Below are positions 8,078 to 16,102 of a stretch of DNA of 64,000 nucleotides, piece after piece. Position 1 is the first letter of the stretch; each line of letters starts with the position of its first letter. This stretch comes from Cytobacillus sp. NJ13. Lineage in GTDB: Bacteria > Bacillota > Bacilli > Bacillales > Cytobacillaceae. The translations under genes and the position numbers were made by a program. Under the pieces are notes generated by a model that was given only the letters and a program-made list of their open reading frames with translations, did no database searches and had not been told where the DNA came from. The DNA lies in contig JAUCFP010000006.1 of NCBI GenBank assembly GCA_030348385.1, positions 2,910,501 through 2,974,500 of the forward strand, in the 5' to 3' direction.

Positions 8078-8644
8078 ATGTGTTACAGTTTGAACGACCG
8101 CCATCATCAAATACTTTGGATTATGATCATGCTGGTGCCGATAATTGTATTTATAAACACGAACAATTTGGAAAAGGCATTTCTGACTTTTTTGGGAGGG
8201 GTGATTTTTTATCTCGTTTACGGATTGTTTTGGTTTCGCCGGGATCAGAAAAGGCAGGCGGATTCCGAAATCTGGGAGATCAGCAAACTTTCAGATAAGC
8301 AATTAGAGGCTTTCACCAGCTCTCTATTATCCAAATTAGGATATACAGTTACAAAATCGAATGATGAAAATCCGGATATCAGTTTTTTACTGACCTCTCC
8401 AACTGGGTATCAAGCGATTGTTAAAGTCAAAAGCCACAAAAGAGAGGCAGGAATACGCCATGTCCAAAAAACATTAAAACAAATGGATTTTTATAATGCT
8501 GCTGAATGCTGGGTCATCACAAACGAGCGTTTCACCCGTCAAGCAATTGAATTTGCCGAAGCAAACAATATGCGCCTATATGACCGGGAACAGTTCATTA
8601 AATGGATTCTAAAAGCGAAAAAAGAGGAAAAAATACGGGGTTAG
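8078..8644 (+). CDS. membrane-anchored Mrr-like restriction endonuclease-fold protein
   Basis: This is a protein of 184-188 aa with two N-terminal transmembrane helices (about 13-27 and 33-52) and a cytosolic PD-(D/E)xK domain of the Mrr/RecB-like type: LEAFTSSLLSKLGYTV, then NPDISFLL, then VKVKSH and KWILK. Aligned with the usual D...QxK active site, the Asp and final Lys are present, but the middle Gln/Glu position appears to be Lys, so nuclease activity is doubtful. The ribosome-site sequence AGAAGGATG abuts the ATG at 8078. A TTG at 8090, with better spacing, may be the real start. TTGCCG-16 bp-TATAAC just upstream may be its promoter. Confidence 0.72.
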   Translation: MCYSLNDRHHQILWIMIMLVPIIVFINTNNLEKAFLTFLGGVIFYLVYGLFWFRRDQKRQADSEIWEISKLSDKQLEAFTSSLLSKLGYTVTKSNDENPDISFLLTSPTGYQAIVKVKSHKREAGIRHVQKTLKQMDFYNAAECWVITNERFTRQAIEFAEANNMRLYDREQFIKWILKAKKEEKIRG

Positions 8645-8715
8645 AATTCTTGATGTTCAGGAAACTCCTTTATGCCCCTACTATCATCAATGTGTATCTT
8701 TAACAAATTAAATAT

Positions 8716-8740
8716 CCCAATTTCTTAGTAAGAAATTGGG
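8716..8740. terminator. perfect hairpin between convergent genes
   Basis: CCCAATTTCTT and AAGAAATTGGG form an uninterrupted 11-bp stem with a 3-nt loop between the Mrr-like gene and the convergent hydrolase gene. There is no clear T run on either side, so its strength as a terminator is uncertain. Confidence 0.5.
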
Positions 8741-8783
8741 AATCTATTGTTAATGCGGAATATCTCTATACTATAATTTCAAT

Positions 8784-9341
8784 TTACCTATATGAATCAT
8801 GTATTGGATGAAACAGGTCTTCCGCTGCATTTCTGACAACTGAAAAATGTTCCACATTGTAATGGCCGTGAAGAGTATCATTATGATGCTTGATAATTTG
8901 TTCTGCACTTAAAGCATTGCTGTCCGTTGTTGAATGTCCATCACCTACTAATGTGACATCCAATCCACTAATAGTTGCAGTTCTAACTGCACTGTCTATA
9001 CAGTGCTGGGTTTTGCACCCCATTATAACAACATGCTTGACCTTTTGAGATTTTAGATGATCCAGCAGTCCTGTTCCATGAAAAGAATTCGTTGCAGCTT
9101 TATCAAAGAACTTTGTTTCCGCAGGCACATTAATTTCTTCATGAACCTGAAATCCTTTGCCTTTCCCTTCAGCAACATCTAAATCCCTGACAAAGACAAC
9201 TGGAACACTGGATTTTTTTGCTTTTTCAATCACTAAATTGATATTCCCAATAAGCTGCTCTTTATTAAAGACTTTACTTTCTTCCTGATTCCCATCAATT
9301 AACTCCTGTTGGGCATCAATAATTAATAAGGTTTGATTCAA
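8784..9341 (-). CDS. isochorismatase family cysteine hydrolase
   Basis: This is a protein of about 185 aa. TLLIIDAQQEL near the N-terminus carries the catalytic Asp, and VVIMGCKTQHCIDSAVRTA holds the nucleophilic Cys in the usual isochorismatase/nicotinamidase context. The catalytic Lys would lie near KFFDKAATNSF. Relatives hydrolyse isochorismate, nicotinamide or other amides; the substrate here is not identifiable. I start it at the TTG at 9341, which has AAAGGGG 8 nt upstream; the in-frame TTG at 9359 has no such site. A tiny frame (9371-9424) lies in its leader. Confidence 0.82.
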   Translation of the reverse strand: MNQTLLIIDAQQELIDGNQEESKVFNKEQLIGNINLVIEKAKKSSVPVVFVRDLDVAEGKGKGFQVHEEINVPAETKFFDKAATNSFHGTGLLDHLKSQKVKHVVIMGCKTQHCIDSAVRTATISGLDVTLVGDGHSTTDSNALSAEQIIKHHNDTLHGHYNVEHFSVVRNAAEDLFHPIHDSYR

Positions 9342-9370
9342 ATGATTTTCCCCTTTCAATACCTATAAAA

Positions 9371-9424
9371 TTATTTTAGACCTGTTCCCCTTAGTATTTT
9401 CACGCCAATATATTTGATTGTCAT
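9371..9424 (-). CDS. possible 17-aa upstream ORF of the isochorismatase gene
   Basis: The frame MTIKYIGVKILRGTGLK starts at ATG 9424 with a near-ideal TAGGAGG 8 nt upstream and stops 29 nt before the hydrolase start. Its ribosome site is better than that of the hydrolase. It could be a leader peptide or the remnant of a lost gene; I cannot tell which. Confidence 0.3.
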   Translation of the reverse strand: MTIKYIGVKILRGTGLK

Positions 9425-9582
9425 AATATCTGCCTCCTAAATTAAAACATTGTCCAAAAACGTTATCGAAATTTTTAGACATTTTAGATTTTAACATAAA
9501 GATCTGTTTAATAAAATATGTTAAAGTTTCTTTTTTAAATACATTACTGTGAAAACAGGACGTTCATTAAATCATCTTTAAG

Positions 9583-9609
9583 AAAAAAGGCCGCCTGAGT
9601 GGGCGGCCC
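9583..9609 (-). terminator. intrinsic terminator of proS
   Basis: GGCCGCC and GGCGGCC form a GC-rich stem followed by six T on the minus strand, about 50 nt after the proS stop codon. The remaining bases between 9425 and 9657 are AT-rich with no other feature I can support. Confidence 0.88.
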
Positions 9610-9657
9610 TAAAAATAAATGACCCTGAAAGATCACGTAATATTTCATATTCGCAGC

Positions 9658-11097
9658 TTAGTAAGCACGCGCAAACCAAACCGTATGCTTCGCATCTTTT
9701 CCACAATGGATGCATGTGTGCTTAGATGCCGGCGGATTGAATGGGATGTTCCGTGTGGTGAATTTTGTTTTTTCTTTTACACTTTCTTCACAGGCGTCTT
9801 CTCCGCACCAGCCAGCTAATATCCATCCAGGAATGGTCTCATTTGATTCGGATTCTGCTATGTGCTGTTCTAACTGGTCCATTGTATCAATATGTGTGTG
9901 CGAATTCTCCGAGCGGAACGCTTTTGCTTTATCGAATAGACGAGTCTGCATGGTTTCAAGCTCTTTTTTAATGCTGTCAATAATGGATTCAAGCGGGACC
10001 GCGACTTTGTCTCCAAGATCACGGGCCTTCATTAAGCATTGATTTTGGTCTAAATCACGTGGGCCAAGTTCGATGCGGACAGGTACACCTTTCAGTTCCC
10101 ACTCATTAAATTTATAGCCTGGTGATTGATCGGAATCATCCAGACGGACACGGATTCCTTCTGCCTTTAATGCGGCAAAGATTTCATCTAACTTCTCCAT
10201 AATGGCCGGGTTCTTTTTCCATGGCCCTACTGGAATCAGCACAACTTGAGTCGGTGCTATTTTTGGAGGCAGCACAAGGCCTTGCTCATCTCCATGAACC
10301 ATGATGACGGAGCCAATTAACCGTGTAGACGTACCCCATGATGTTGTATGGACATATGTGTGTTTATTTTCTTTATTCAAATATTTGATATCGAAGGCTT
10401 CCGCAAATTTTGTACCTAAGTAGTGTGAGGTTCCTGCCTGCACAGCTTTTCCATCTTTCATCATCGCTTCAATGGAGAATGTATCCACAGCGCCGGCAAA
10501 GCGTTCTGATGGTGTCTTTTGGCCATCATAAACCGGAATCGCAAGTAATCCTTCTACAACTTCTTTATAAATGGCCAGCATTTGCATGGTTTCCTTACGC
10601 GCATCTTCTTCATCCACATGAGCCGTATGGCCTTCCTGCCATAAAAATTCAGAAGTGCGGATGAATGGAAGAGTTTTCTTCTCCCAACGGAATACATTTG
10701 CCCATTGATTGATTAATACAGGCAGATCCCGATAACTTTTAATCCAATCTGAATACAAATGTCCGATCATTGTTTCAGAAGTTGGGCGCAGTGCCAGACG
10801 TTCTTCCAATTTCTCTCCTGCCGCTTCCGTTATCCATGGAAGCTCTGGCGAGAACCCTTCAATATGATCCTTTTCCTTCTGAAAGAAGGATTCTGGAATT
10901 AACATCGGGAAATATGCATTGCGGTGACCGGTTTCTTTAAAGCGCATATCCATCTCTGCCTGAATATGTTCCCATATTTCATAGCCATCCGGCTTAAAGG
11001 CAATACAGCCGCGAACTGGGGTGTAATCAAATAAATCGGCTTTTTGGATCGTATCAAGATACCATTTTGAAAAGTTGTTTGGTTTTTGTTGAGACAT
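9658..11097 (-). CDS. proS: prolyl-tRNA synthetase, short (ProS type 3) form
   Basis: This is a 479-aa class II synthetase charging tRNA-Pro. It begins MSQQKPNNFSKWYLDTIQKA and lacks the inserted editing domain of the ~565-aa bacterial form. Motif 2 is visible around RWEKKTLPFIRTSEFLWQEG, motif 3 in the SPGYKFNEWELKGVPVRIELG region, and the archaeal/eukaryotic-type C-terminal domain ends in HTVWFARAY with cysteines suited to zinc (CGEDACEE, CIHCGKD). The ATG at 11097 has AAGGAGG 8 nt upstream. Bacilli often carry this form beside the long one. A T-box leader controls it. Confidence 0.93.
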   Translation of the reverse strand: MSQQKPNNFSKWYLDTIQKADLFDYTPVRGCIAFKPDGYEIWEHIQAEMDMRFKETGHRNAYFPMLIPESFFQKEKDHIEGFSPELPWITEAAGEKLEERLALRPTSETMIGHLYSDWIKSYRDLPVLINQWANVFRWEKKTLPFIRTSEFLWQEGHTAHVDEEDARKETMQMLAIYKEVVEGLLAIPVYDGQKTPSERFAGAVDTFSIEAMMKDGKAVQAGTSHYLGTKFAEAFDIKYLNKENKHTYVHTTSWGTSTRLIGSVIMVHGDEQGLVLPPKIAPTQVVLIPVGPWKKNPAIMEKLDEIFAALKAEGIRVRLDDSDQSPGYKFNEWELKGVPVRIELGPRDLDQNQCLMKARDLGDKVAVPLESIIDSIKKELETMQTRLFDKAKAFRSENSHTHIDTMDQLEQHIAESESNETIPGWILAGWCGEDACEESVKEKTKFTTRNIPFNPPASKHTCIHCGKDAKHTVWFARAY

Positions 11098-11114
11098 CTT
11101 CTTTTCCTCCTTGG

Positions 11115-11372
11115 ATAATGAAATTCCTTTAAAAAATAAAAAAAGCATAAAGAGTCCATGAAAAGGACGTCTTTACGCTAATAGACGTGGTACCACCTTA
11201 GTTCAACTTTAATCAAAATTAAAGTCCTCTTAGCGTTTATAACGAAACGACCCGGTTAGCTTTACTAACATCTCCGTGGCAGGGTTCAATAAGGAGGGGT
11301 GATATAGCTTTCAGCCCAGGCTATATTTTCTGTTTCACAATCCTTATTTACTTGATCACATCATTGATTCCA
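11115..11372 (-). ncRNA. T-box leader of proS (proline-specific)
   Basis: Read on the minus strand, Stem I is closed by AATAAGGA with TCCTTATT. The specifier side reads CACCCCTCC, giving a proline codon CCC or CCU at the expected place. The antiterminator bulge AAGGTGGTACCACG (11199-11186) is a clear T-box sequence. A terminator stem ACGTCT...AGACGT follows, with T runs towards proS. Uncharged tRNA-Pro should bind Stem I and the T-box bulge and allow read-through. Confidence 0.93.
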
Positions 11373-11376
11373 TATA

Positions 11377-11404
11377 TATATAAGTTAATATATCAACTTG
11401 TCAC
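11377..11404 (-). promoter_or_regulatory. promoter of the proS T-box transcript
   Basis: On the minus strand, GTGACA (11404-11399) and TATATA (11382-11377) are 16 bp apart, just upstream of Stem I. The spacing is slightly short but the position is right. Confidence 0.45.
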
Positions 11405-11596
11405 AGGCAATTCAATATTTACAAGTGTTTATTTTTCCATTTTGAATGGCCTGCCCCGAAAGGCAGCGAACCAGATTAGCCAAAAAGATCCTCAGCTGAT
11501 CAATTTTATATGTTATGATAAAAAAGTATGTTAACTAAATTATTGTTTTAGTTAACATTTTAACATAATTGAACCTGATGAAATTGGGGGGAATTT

Positions 11597-12013
11597 ATGT
11601 ATAAGCTGCGAGGTCATCATCTTTTTTGCCTTCTGGGATATCGTGGAATGGGCTATTCCCAGGAATACGTGGAAAATATGACACGTTTGCATCAAGACTT
11701 GAGAGACAACCCCAGGACATGGATACAGCTTGTAAAAGGGCCTGATCAACTGTGTGAAAAGTATCCCAACTCAGGTGAATACCATTGTGAACACGACGAT
11801 ATTTATGAAAGAGATGCCGCTATTTTAGAAAAATTAGGCCTTAAAATCGGGCAAATCCTGTATTGGAAGGATATTGAGTCGAACATCCAAAAGTATGCCG
11901 TTCCCTCAGATATACAAACTGTTTGCGAATCGTGTTCCTGGCGTTCATATGGCGTTTGTGAGGAAGGTATTCAAGATATTCTTGCAGGGAAGGGCTTAAG
12001 GGAAGTTAAGTAA
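11597..12013 (+). CDS. DUF1284 domain-containing protein
   Basis: This is a 138-aa protein recognised by YKLRGHHLFCLLGYRGMGYS at the start, the hallmark of DUF1284. Further cysteines (EKYPNSGEYHCEHDD, then TVCESCSWRSYGVCEEG) suggest a metal or iron-sulphur site. The function is unknown. The start has GGGGGGAA 4-5 nt upstream. It stands alone; nothing else is visible in 12014-12161. Confidence 0.85.
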   Translation: MYKLRGHHLFCLLGYRGMGYSQEYVENMTRLHQDLRDNPRTWIQLVKGPDQLCEKYPNSGEYHCEHDDIYERDAAILEKLGLKIGQILYWKDIESNIQKYAVPSDIQTVCESCSWRSYGVCEEGIQDILAGKGLREVK

Positions 12014-12161
12014 CCCTCCCCTGTTAAATGCCCATTCTTAAACTTGCTGGAGAACGGTTTTATATCTGGCAGCAACCATTAAATTATTATCCAGTTGAGT
12101 TAGGTATTAGTCCAGTCCTTATAGAATATATGTAGGTAAAAATGGTAATGGAGGGATTAAC

Positions 12162-12629
12162 TTGGCATTTGTGGCTATTTTGACGGTTGGACGGCTGAAG
12201 CATTCAGAAGAACATCCTGCCTCCCGGGAGTTTTTTGAAGTTGGAAATGAAGTCATGCGGGAGGCTGCTAAAACCGGGCACCTCATGAAAGTATTCTCAC
12301 CAAATAGAGCGAAGTTCCCTGAAGAAACGATCAAAGGAGAGGGTACCCCCATTCTCACCTTAACAGTATGGAAAAACCTTCAATCTTTATATCAGTTTAC
12401 CTATTCTGGCCTGCATAGGCAGGCATTGCAGGACAGGAATAAGTGGTTTGGGCCTCTTCCAGAGAGACAGCCAAATTATGTGGTGTGGTGGACGGATATG
12501 TTATCGGATGTATCCTGGAAGGAAGCTTTCAAAAGATATGATTTTTATATCCAGCATGGACCAGATTCTTTTGCATTTGACTTTAGACATGCATTTGATC
12601 AATTTGGGGATCCAGTCCTGCTTAAATAG
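12162..12629 (+). CDS. DUF3291 domain-containing protein
   Basis: This is a 155-aa soluble protein with FVAILTVGRLKH at the start, LTLTVWKNLQSLYQFTYSG in the middle and NYVVWWTD later, the pattern of DUF3291, a dimeric alpha/beta-barrel-like family related to monooxygenases of the antibiotic-biosynthesis type. It starts at a TTG with GGAGGG 6 nt upstream. The function is unknown. It converges on the TetR gene. Confidence 0.75.
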   Translation: MAFVAILTVGRLKHSEEHPASREFFEVGNEVMREAAKTGHLMKVFSPNRAKFPEETIKGEGTPILTLTVWKNLQSLYQFTYSGLHRQALQDRNKWFGPLPERQPNYVVWWTDMLSDVSWKEAFKRYDFYIQHGPDSFAFDFRHAFDQFGDPVLLK

Positions 12630-12671
12630 GTGGGATCAATTCTCCTGCACAGCGTTTTTCCTATCAGCACA

Positions 12672-13226
12672 TTACTGCGGCCTCACCTGATACATTAAAT
12701 GAATTTCATTAGCCATATAATCGGAACTAAAGTGAAGTCCCTTCTTTAGCCACCACATGATGATGCCTACCAGTGAGGCTGTTTTAATATCTATCGAAAC
12801 ATATTCATACGGCAATTCCTTCTGTGTATTCTTTCTTCTTATTTCTACTAACTGTTTTAATAATACGAATAGTTTTTCCTCGAATTGATTCATCTTGAAT
12901 AAGACCAGCAAATACTTTCTGTGGATATATAAATAATCAAGCAATTGGGTCAGCTGCTGCTTCTCTGATAGATCTTCCGATTGTATCAATGCTGCGATTT
13001 TATCAGATAGCCCGCTTAAAATTTCTACGGTAATTTGCGTTAGAAAATCTTGAATATCCTGATAGTGCAAGTAAAATGTTGTCCGGTTTAATCCTGCTTT
13101 GGCCGCAACTTTCTGAACGGTCAGTTTTGAAATATCGGATTCCTCTGATAGCAGAGAAAAAGCTGCTGTTTTGAACATTTCCTTTGAACGGATTGTACGG
13201 GGATCTTCCTTTTTCGGCGCAGACAT
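12672..13226 (-). CDS. TetR/AcrR family transcriptional regulator
   Basis: This is a 184-aa protein. An N-terminal helix-turn-helix is visible in LTVQKVAAKAGLNRTTFYLHYQD (about residues 41-63). The C-terminal all-helical domain resembles the DhaS/TetR_C_8-type ligand-binding fold. It is divergent from a DHA2 efflux pump and probably represses it. AAAGGAGG lies 7 nt upstream of the ATG. Confidence 0.88.
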   Translation of the reverse strand: MSAPKKEDPRTIRSKEMFKTAAFSLLSEESDISKLTVQKVAAKAGLNRTTFYLHYQDIQDFLTQITVEILSGLSDKIAALIQSEDLSEKQQLTQLLDYLYIHRKYLLVLFKMNQFEEKLFVLLKQLVEIRRKNTQKELPYEYVSIDIKTASLVGIIMWWLKKGLHFSSDYMANEIHLMYQVRPQ

Positions 13227-13315
13227 TCTAACCCTCCTTTATAGATTTTCACGGACTTTCTCAACAGCCCATATTCGGCCTGTCGATTAGTGAACACACA
13301 CAAGAAAACTGTTCA

Positions 13316-13366
13316 TGGTCAAGAGTAGATGCTTTTGTTACTATGTATTTTATCGACAACATGTTG
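13316..13366 (+). promoter_or_regulatory. efflux gene promoter with candidate TetR operator
   Basis: TGGTCA (13316-13321) and TACTAT (13339-13344) are 17 bp apart. Immediately downstream is the perfect palindrome CAACATGTTG (13357-13366), 33 nt before the efflux start codon and inside the transcribed start region. That is a plausible roadblock operator. A wider inverted repeat TGTCGAT (13281-13287)/ATCGACA (13352-13358) flanks the promoter. Confidence 0.5.
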
Positions 13367-13398
13367 AGAATACAAGTTCAGAACGAAGGAGTTTATAA

Positions 13399-14856
13399 AT
13401 GAGCAAGGAAATAACAGAAAGCAATAAAAAAATATTATTATTCGTTCTGATTGCCGGCTGTTTCTTATCCACCTTAAATCAGACTTTATTAAATGTGGCA
13501 TTGAGCAGTTTCATGGAGGAATTCAACGTAAAAGCAGCAACGGTCCAATGGTTATCAACCGGATTTATGCTTGTAAATGGGGTATTGGTCCCCATCACAG
13601 CATTTCTGATGCAGCGGTTTACAACAAGGCAGCTGTTTATTAGTTCTATGCTCTTTTTGCTGATTGGGTCTGTCATCAGCGCCTTTGCGATGAACTTTGG
13701 CACGCTGCTGACGGGAAGAATGGTTCAGGCAATAGGCGCCGGAATCATCATGCCTCTGATGATGACCGTCATTTTATATTTATATCCCGCTGAACAGCGC
13801 GGAAGTGTGATGGGGAAAATTGGCTTTGCAGTGATCTTCGCACCGGCCATCGCTCCTACCCTGTCCGGTTTCATTATCGAATTTGTTTCATGGAGATGGC
13901 TGTTTATTGGGTTAATCCCCTTTTTACTCATCGTCATCGCCCTAGCTTTCAAATATTTAATGGACGTATCGGAAACATCAAAAGCGAGATTGGATCTCCC
14001 AAGTGTTATTTTATCCACAATTGGCTTTGGATGCATTTTATTTGGATTCAGTTCAGCAGGAAGCAAGGGATGGCAAAATCTCTCCGTCCTTATTTCCATT
14101 ATTTCAGGAATAATCGCAACAGCCCTATTCAGTTTGCGGCAGATAAAATCAAAGGAGCCGTTACTAAACTTATCTGTTTTTAAGTATAAGATTTTCACTC
14201 TTACTTCACTAATCAATGTCCTGGTTACGATGATGATGTATGCGGATTTAATCCTTCTGCCTATTTACCTGCAGGATGGACGCGGGTTCACAGCGTTCGA
14301 AGCAGGCTTGCTTTTATTGCCTGGAGCTATCATCAACGCGTTCTTATCGCCTGTCACTGGCAGAATGTATGATAAATACGGTGCTAAACCACTCTTTATT
14401 ACTGGTTTAGTATTTGTCAGTATTTCCATGTGGGGAGTAATCGATTTGAACGAATCGACTACTTATATGTATTTAATGGTCCGCACCATTATTTTGAGAA
14501 TAGGACTAAGCTTTATTACTATGCCTTTAAATACAGCAGGATTGAATGCTTTGCCAAGAGAGCTGGGATCACACGGCTCAGCCGTTAACAACACCATTCG
14601 CCAATTGGCAGGTGCGATTGGAACTGCAGTTGTCATCACTTTATATACGATCCAGGCAGCTTCACATGCTTCGGAACTCTCAGAAAACATGACAGCGGAC
14701 AAACTGGAGAGCTTAGCTTCTATTTTTGGTTCAAGTTCTGCCTATGTCTTTATGTTAGTCCTATCCATTGCAACACTTCTTTTAGTTTTCTTTGTGCCTA
14801 AAAAATCACCAAAAAACACCCATGATAAAGGATTGGCTCAACAAAGCCGGAGTTAA
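13399..14856 (+). CDS. DHA2 family MFS multidrug efflux transporter
   Basis: This is a 485-aa membrane protein with about 14 hydrophobic segments. The loop motifs LNVALSSFMEEFNVKAATVQWLSTG-like start, TGRMVQAIGAGIIMP and the GxxxGPxxG-like APAIAPTLSGFI (motif C) mark a drug:proton antiporter of the LmrB/EmrB type. It exports unknown drugs at the cost of the proton gradient. The ATG has AAGGAG 8 nt upstream. The divergent TetR gene is the likely repressor. Confidence 0.88.
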   Translation: MSKEITESNKKILLFVLIAGCFLSTLNQTLLNVALSSFMEEFNVKAATVQWLSTGFMLVNGVLVPITAFLMQRFTTRQLFISSMLFLLIGSVISAFAMNFGTLLTGRMVQAIGAGIIMPLMMTVILYLYPAEQRGSVMGKIGFAVIFAPAIAPTLSGFIIEFVSWRWLFIGLIPFLLIVIALAFKYLMDVSETSKARLDLPSVILSTIGFGCILFGFSSAGSKGWQNLSVLISIISGIIATALFSLRQIKSKEPLLNLSVFKYKIFTLTSLINVLVTMMMYADLILLPIYLQDGRGFTAFEAGLLLLPGAIINAFLSPVTGRMYDKYGAKPLFITGLVFVSISMWGVIDLNESTTYMYLMVRTIILRIGLSFITMPLNTAGLNALPRELGSHGSAVNNTIRQLAGAIGTAVVITLYTIQAASHASELSENMTADKLESLASIFGSSSAYVFMLVLSIATLLLVFFVPKKSPKNTHDKGLAQQSRS

Positions 14857-14863
14857 TAACGCG

Positions 14864-14899
14864 AGCATACCCGTGATTTCTTGGGTATGCTTTGCTATT
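14864..14899 (+). terminator. intrinsic terminator of the efflux gene
   Basis: AGCATACCC and GGGTATGCT form a 9-bp stem followed by a T-rich tail, 8 nt after the stop codon. Confidence 0.75.
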
Positions 14900-14942
14900 T
14901 TCCCATTTGAAAAAAGGGTGCTTAAGCGCAGCCCCTTGATTT

Positions 14943-15425
14943 TTAGTCTGTATAATTGGACCCTTCTTCCAAAAGTAAATCTGCCAGCCCCTCTTCTGAT
15001 ACTACATTTATTCCATTCCTTTTAAGTAAGGCTGATGTAACCCCCTCTCCAGGAATTTTATTGCCCTTAAACTCACCGTTATAAATCATTGAACTTCCAC
15101 AGGATGGACTATATTCTTTTAGCACCACTGCAGTAACTTGCAGCTCTTGGGCCTTTCTTAACGTGATATAGGCTCCTTCTATGTACAAATCCGTAACATC
15201 TCTGCCTGATTTTTCAATTACTTTAGCTTTGCCATCAAGAACAGCTGCTCCGTCACCGTCTATTATCTCAGCAGGTTCTCTTGGAGTTAAAAAACCTCCA
15301 AGCAACTCAGGACAAACAGTAATTGCCTGCTTCTGCTCCAGCATTTGACGAATCTTTTGATTTAAGCAATGAGTGCCGTTATATCTTACTTCCAACCCTG
15401 CTAAACAAGAACTGACTAATATCAT
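14943..15425 (-). CDS. DUF523 family protein
   Basis: This is a 160-aa protein. VSSCLAGLEVRYNG at the N-terminus, VCPELLGGFLTPREPAEI and LKEYSPSCGSSMIYNG are the three cysteine-bearing motifs of DUF523, suggesting a metal or iron-sulphur site. The function is unknown; the family is widespread and sometimes fused to DUF1722. The ATG at 15425 is chosen because GAGGTG sits 6 nt before it. The region 15426-15617 holds no gene I can support. Confidence 0.85.
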   Translation of the reverse strand: MILVSSCLAGLEVRYNGTHCLNQKIRQMLEQKQAITVCPELLGGFLTPREPAEIIDGDGAAVLDGKAKVIEKSGRDVTDLYIEGAYITLRKAQELQVTAVVLKEYSPSCGSSMIYNGEFKGNKIPGEGVTSALLKRNGINVVSEEGLADLLLEEGSNYTD

Positions 15426-15617
15426 TAGTGACACCTCAATCTAAAAGTTATTCTTTCACTAAGCGGAAATAAAAAAGAGTCCTTGATTATTTAACCGTTC
15501 GGACTTTATTGCATTAATTGTCATATTAACTATGCACACATCGAAAATAGCCAACGCATATTACCCCAAAAACGATGCTTTTCTTCAATATATTTTTACA
15601 GTCATAAAGGCAGGGAA

Positions 15618-15818
15618 TTACCGTTTCTTCTTAAACAAATCTATTAAATAGTAAAGCTGTGAAATTATAAATGATAGCAGTAATACAATTATTGTTCCAA
15701 ATATATAAACGGATTGTTCTGCGGGATTGCCTCCACTCATATATACTGAACCAAACATAAAAAAGAGTAAGACACTTACGATGACAAATAAGAAAAAAAT
15801 ACTAATATACTTTGACAT
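15618..15818 (-). CDS. small two-helix membrane protein of unknown function
   Basis: This is a 66-aa protein made almost wholly of two hydrophobic helices (about 5-27 and 37-58) with a basic tail FKKKR, so it should be an integral membrane protein with the C-terminus inside. TTGGGG upstream is a fair ribosome site. No family is recognised. The 15819-16042 stretch to its right is AT-rich and without visible features. Confidence 0.55.
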   Translation of the reverse strand: MSKYISIFFLFVIVSVLLFFMFGSVYMSGGNPAEQSVYIFGTIIVLLLSFIISQLYYLIDLFKKKR

Positions 15819-16042
15819 AGAATCCCCAACCCAAATATATCTTTCTATAATTTCATTCGTTTTTTCTTTAGTATTTCCTTCTTTTACTAAATTGCCCTGA
15901 TATGCCTTTTATTTGTACATAATCATAATATTCATTTCCATTATAAGAATTGAAAAATCCATTAGTATTAGAATTTTTCAATGACAAATTAAGCTAACCC
16001 GTTTCTATAGAAGAAAAAGAAAAGTGTAAGATAAAGGAAAAC

Positions 16043-16074
16043 AAAAAAGGAACGGAAAAATCCATTCCTTTTTG
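16043..16074 (-). terminator. intrinsic terminator of the lipoprotein operon
   Basis: AAGGAA-GG and CC-TTCCTT pair on the minus strand and are followed by six T, 28 nt after the DUF4822 gene stop. Confidence 0.75.
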
Positions 16075-16102
16075 AATAGATGCTGCTCTTATTTGATGTT
16101 TT

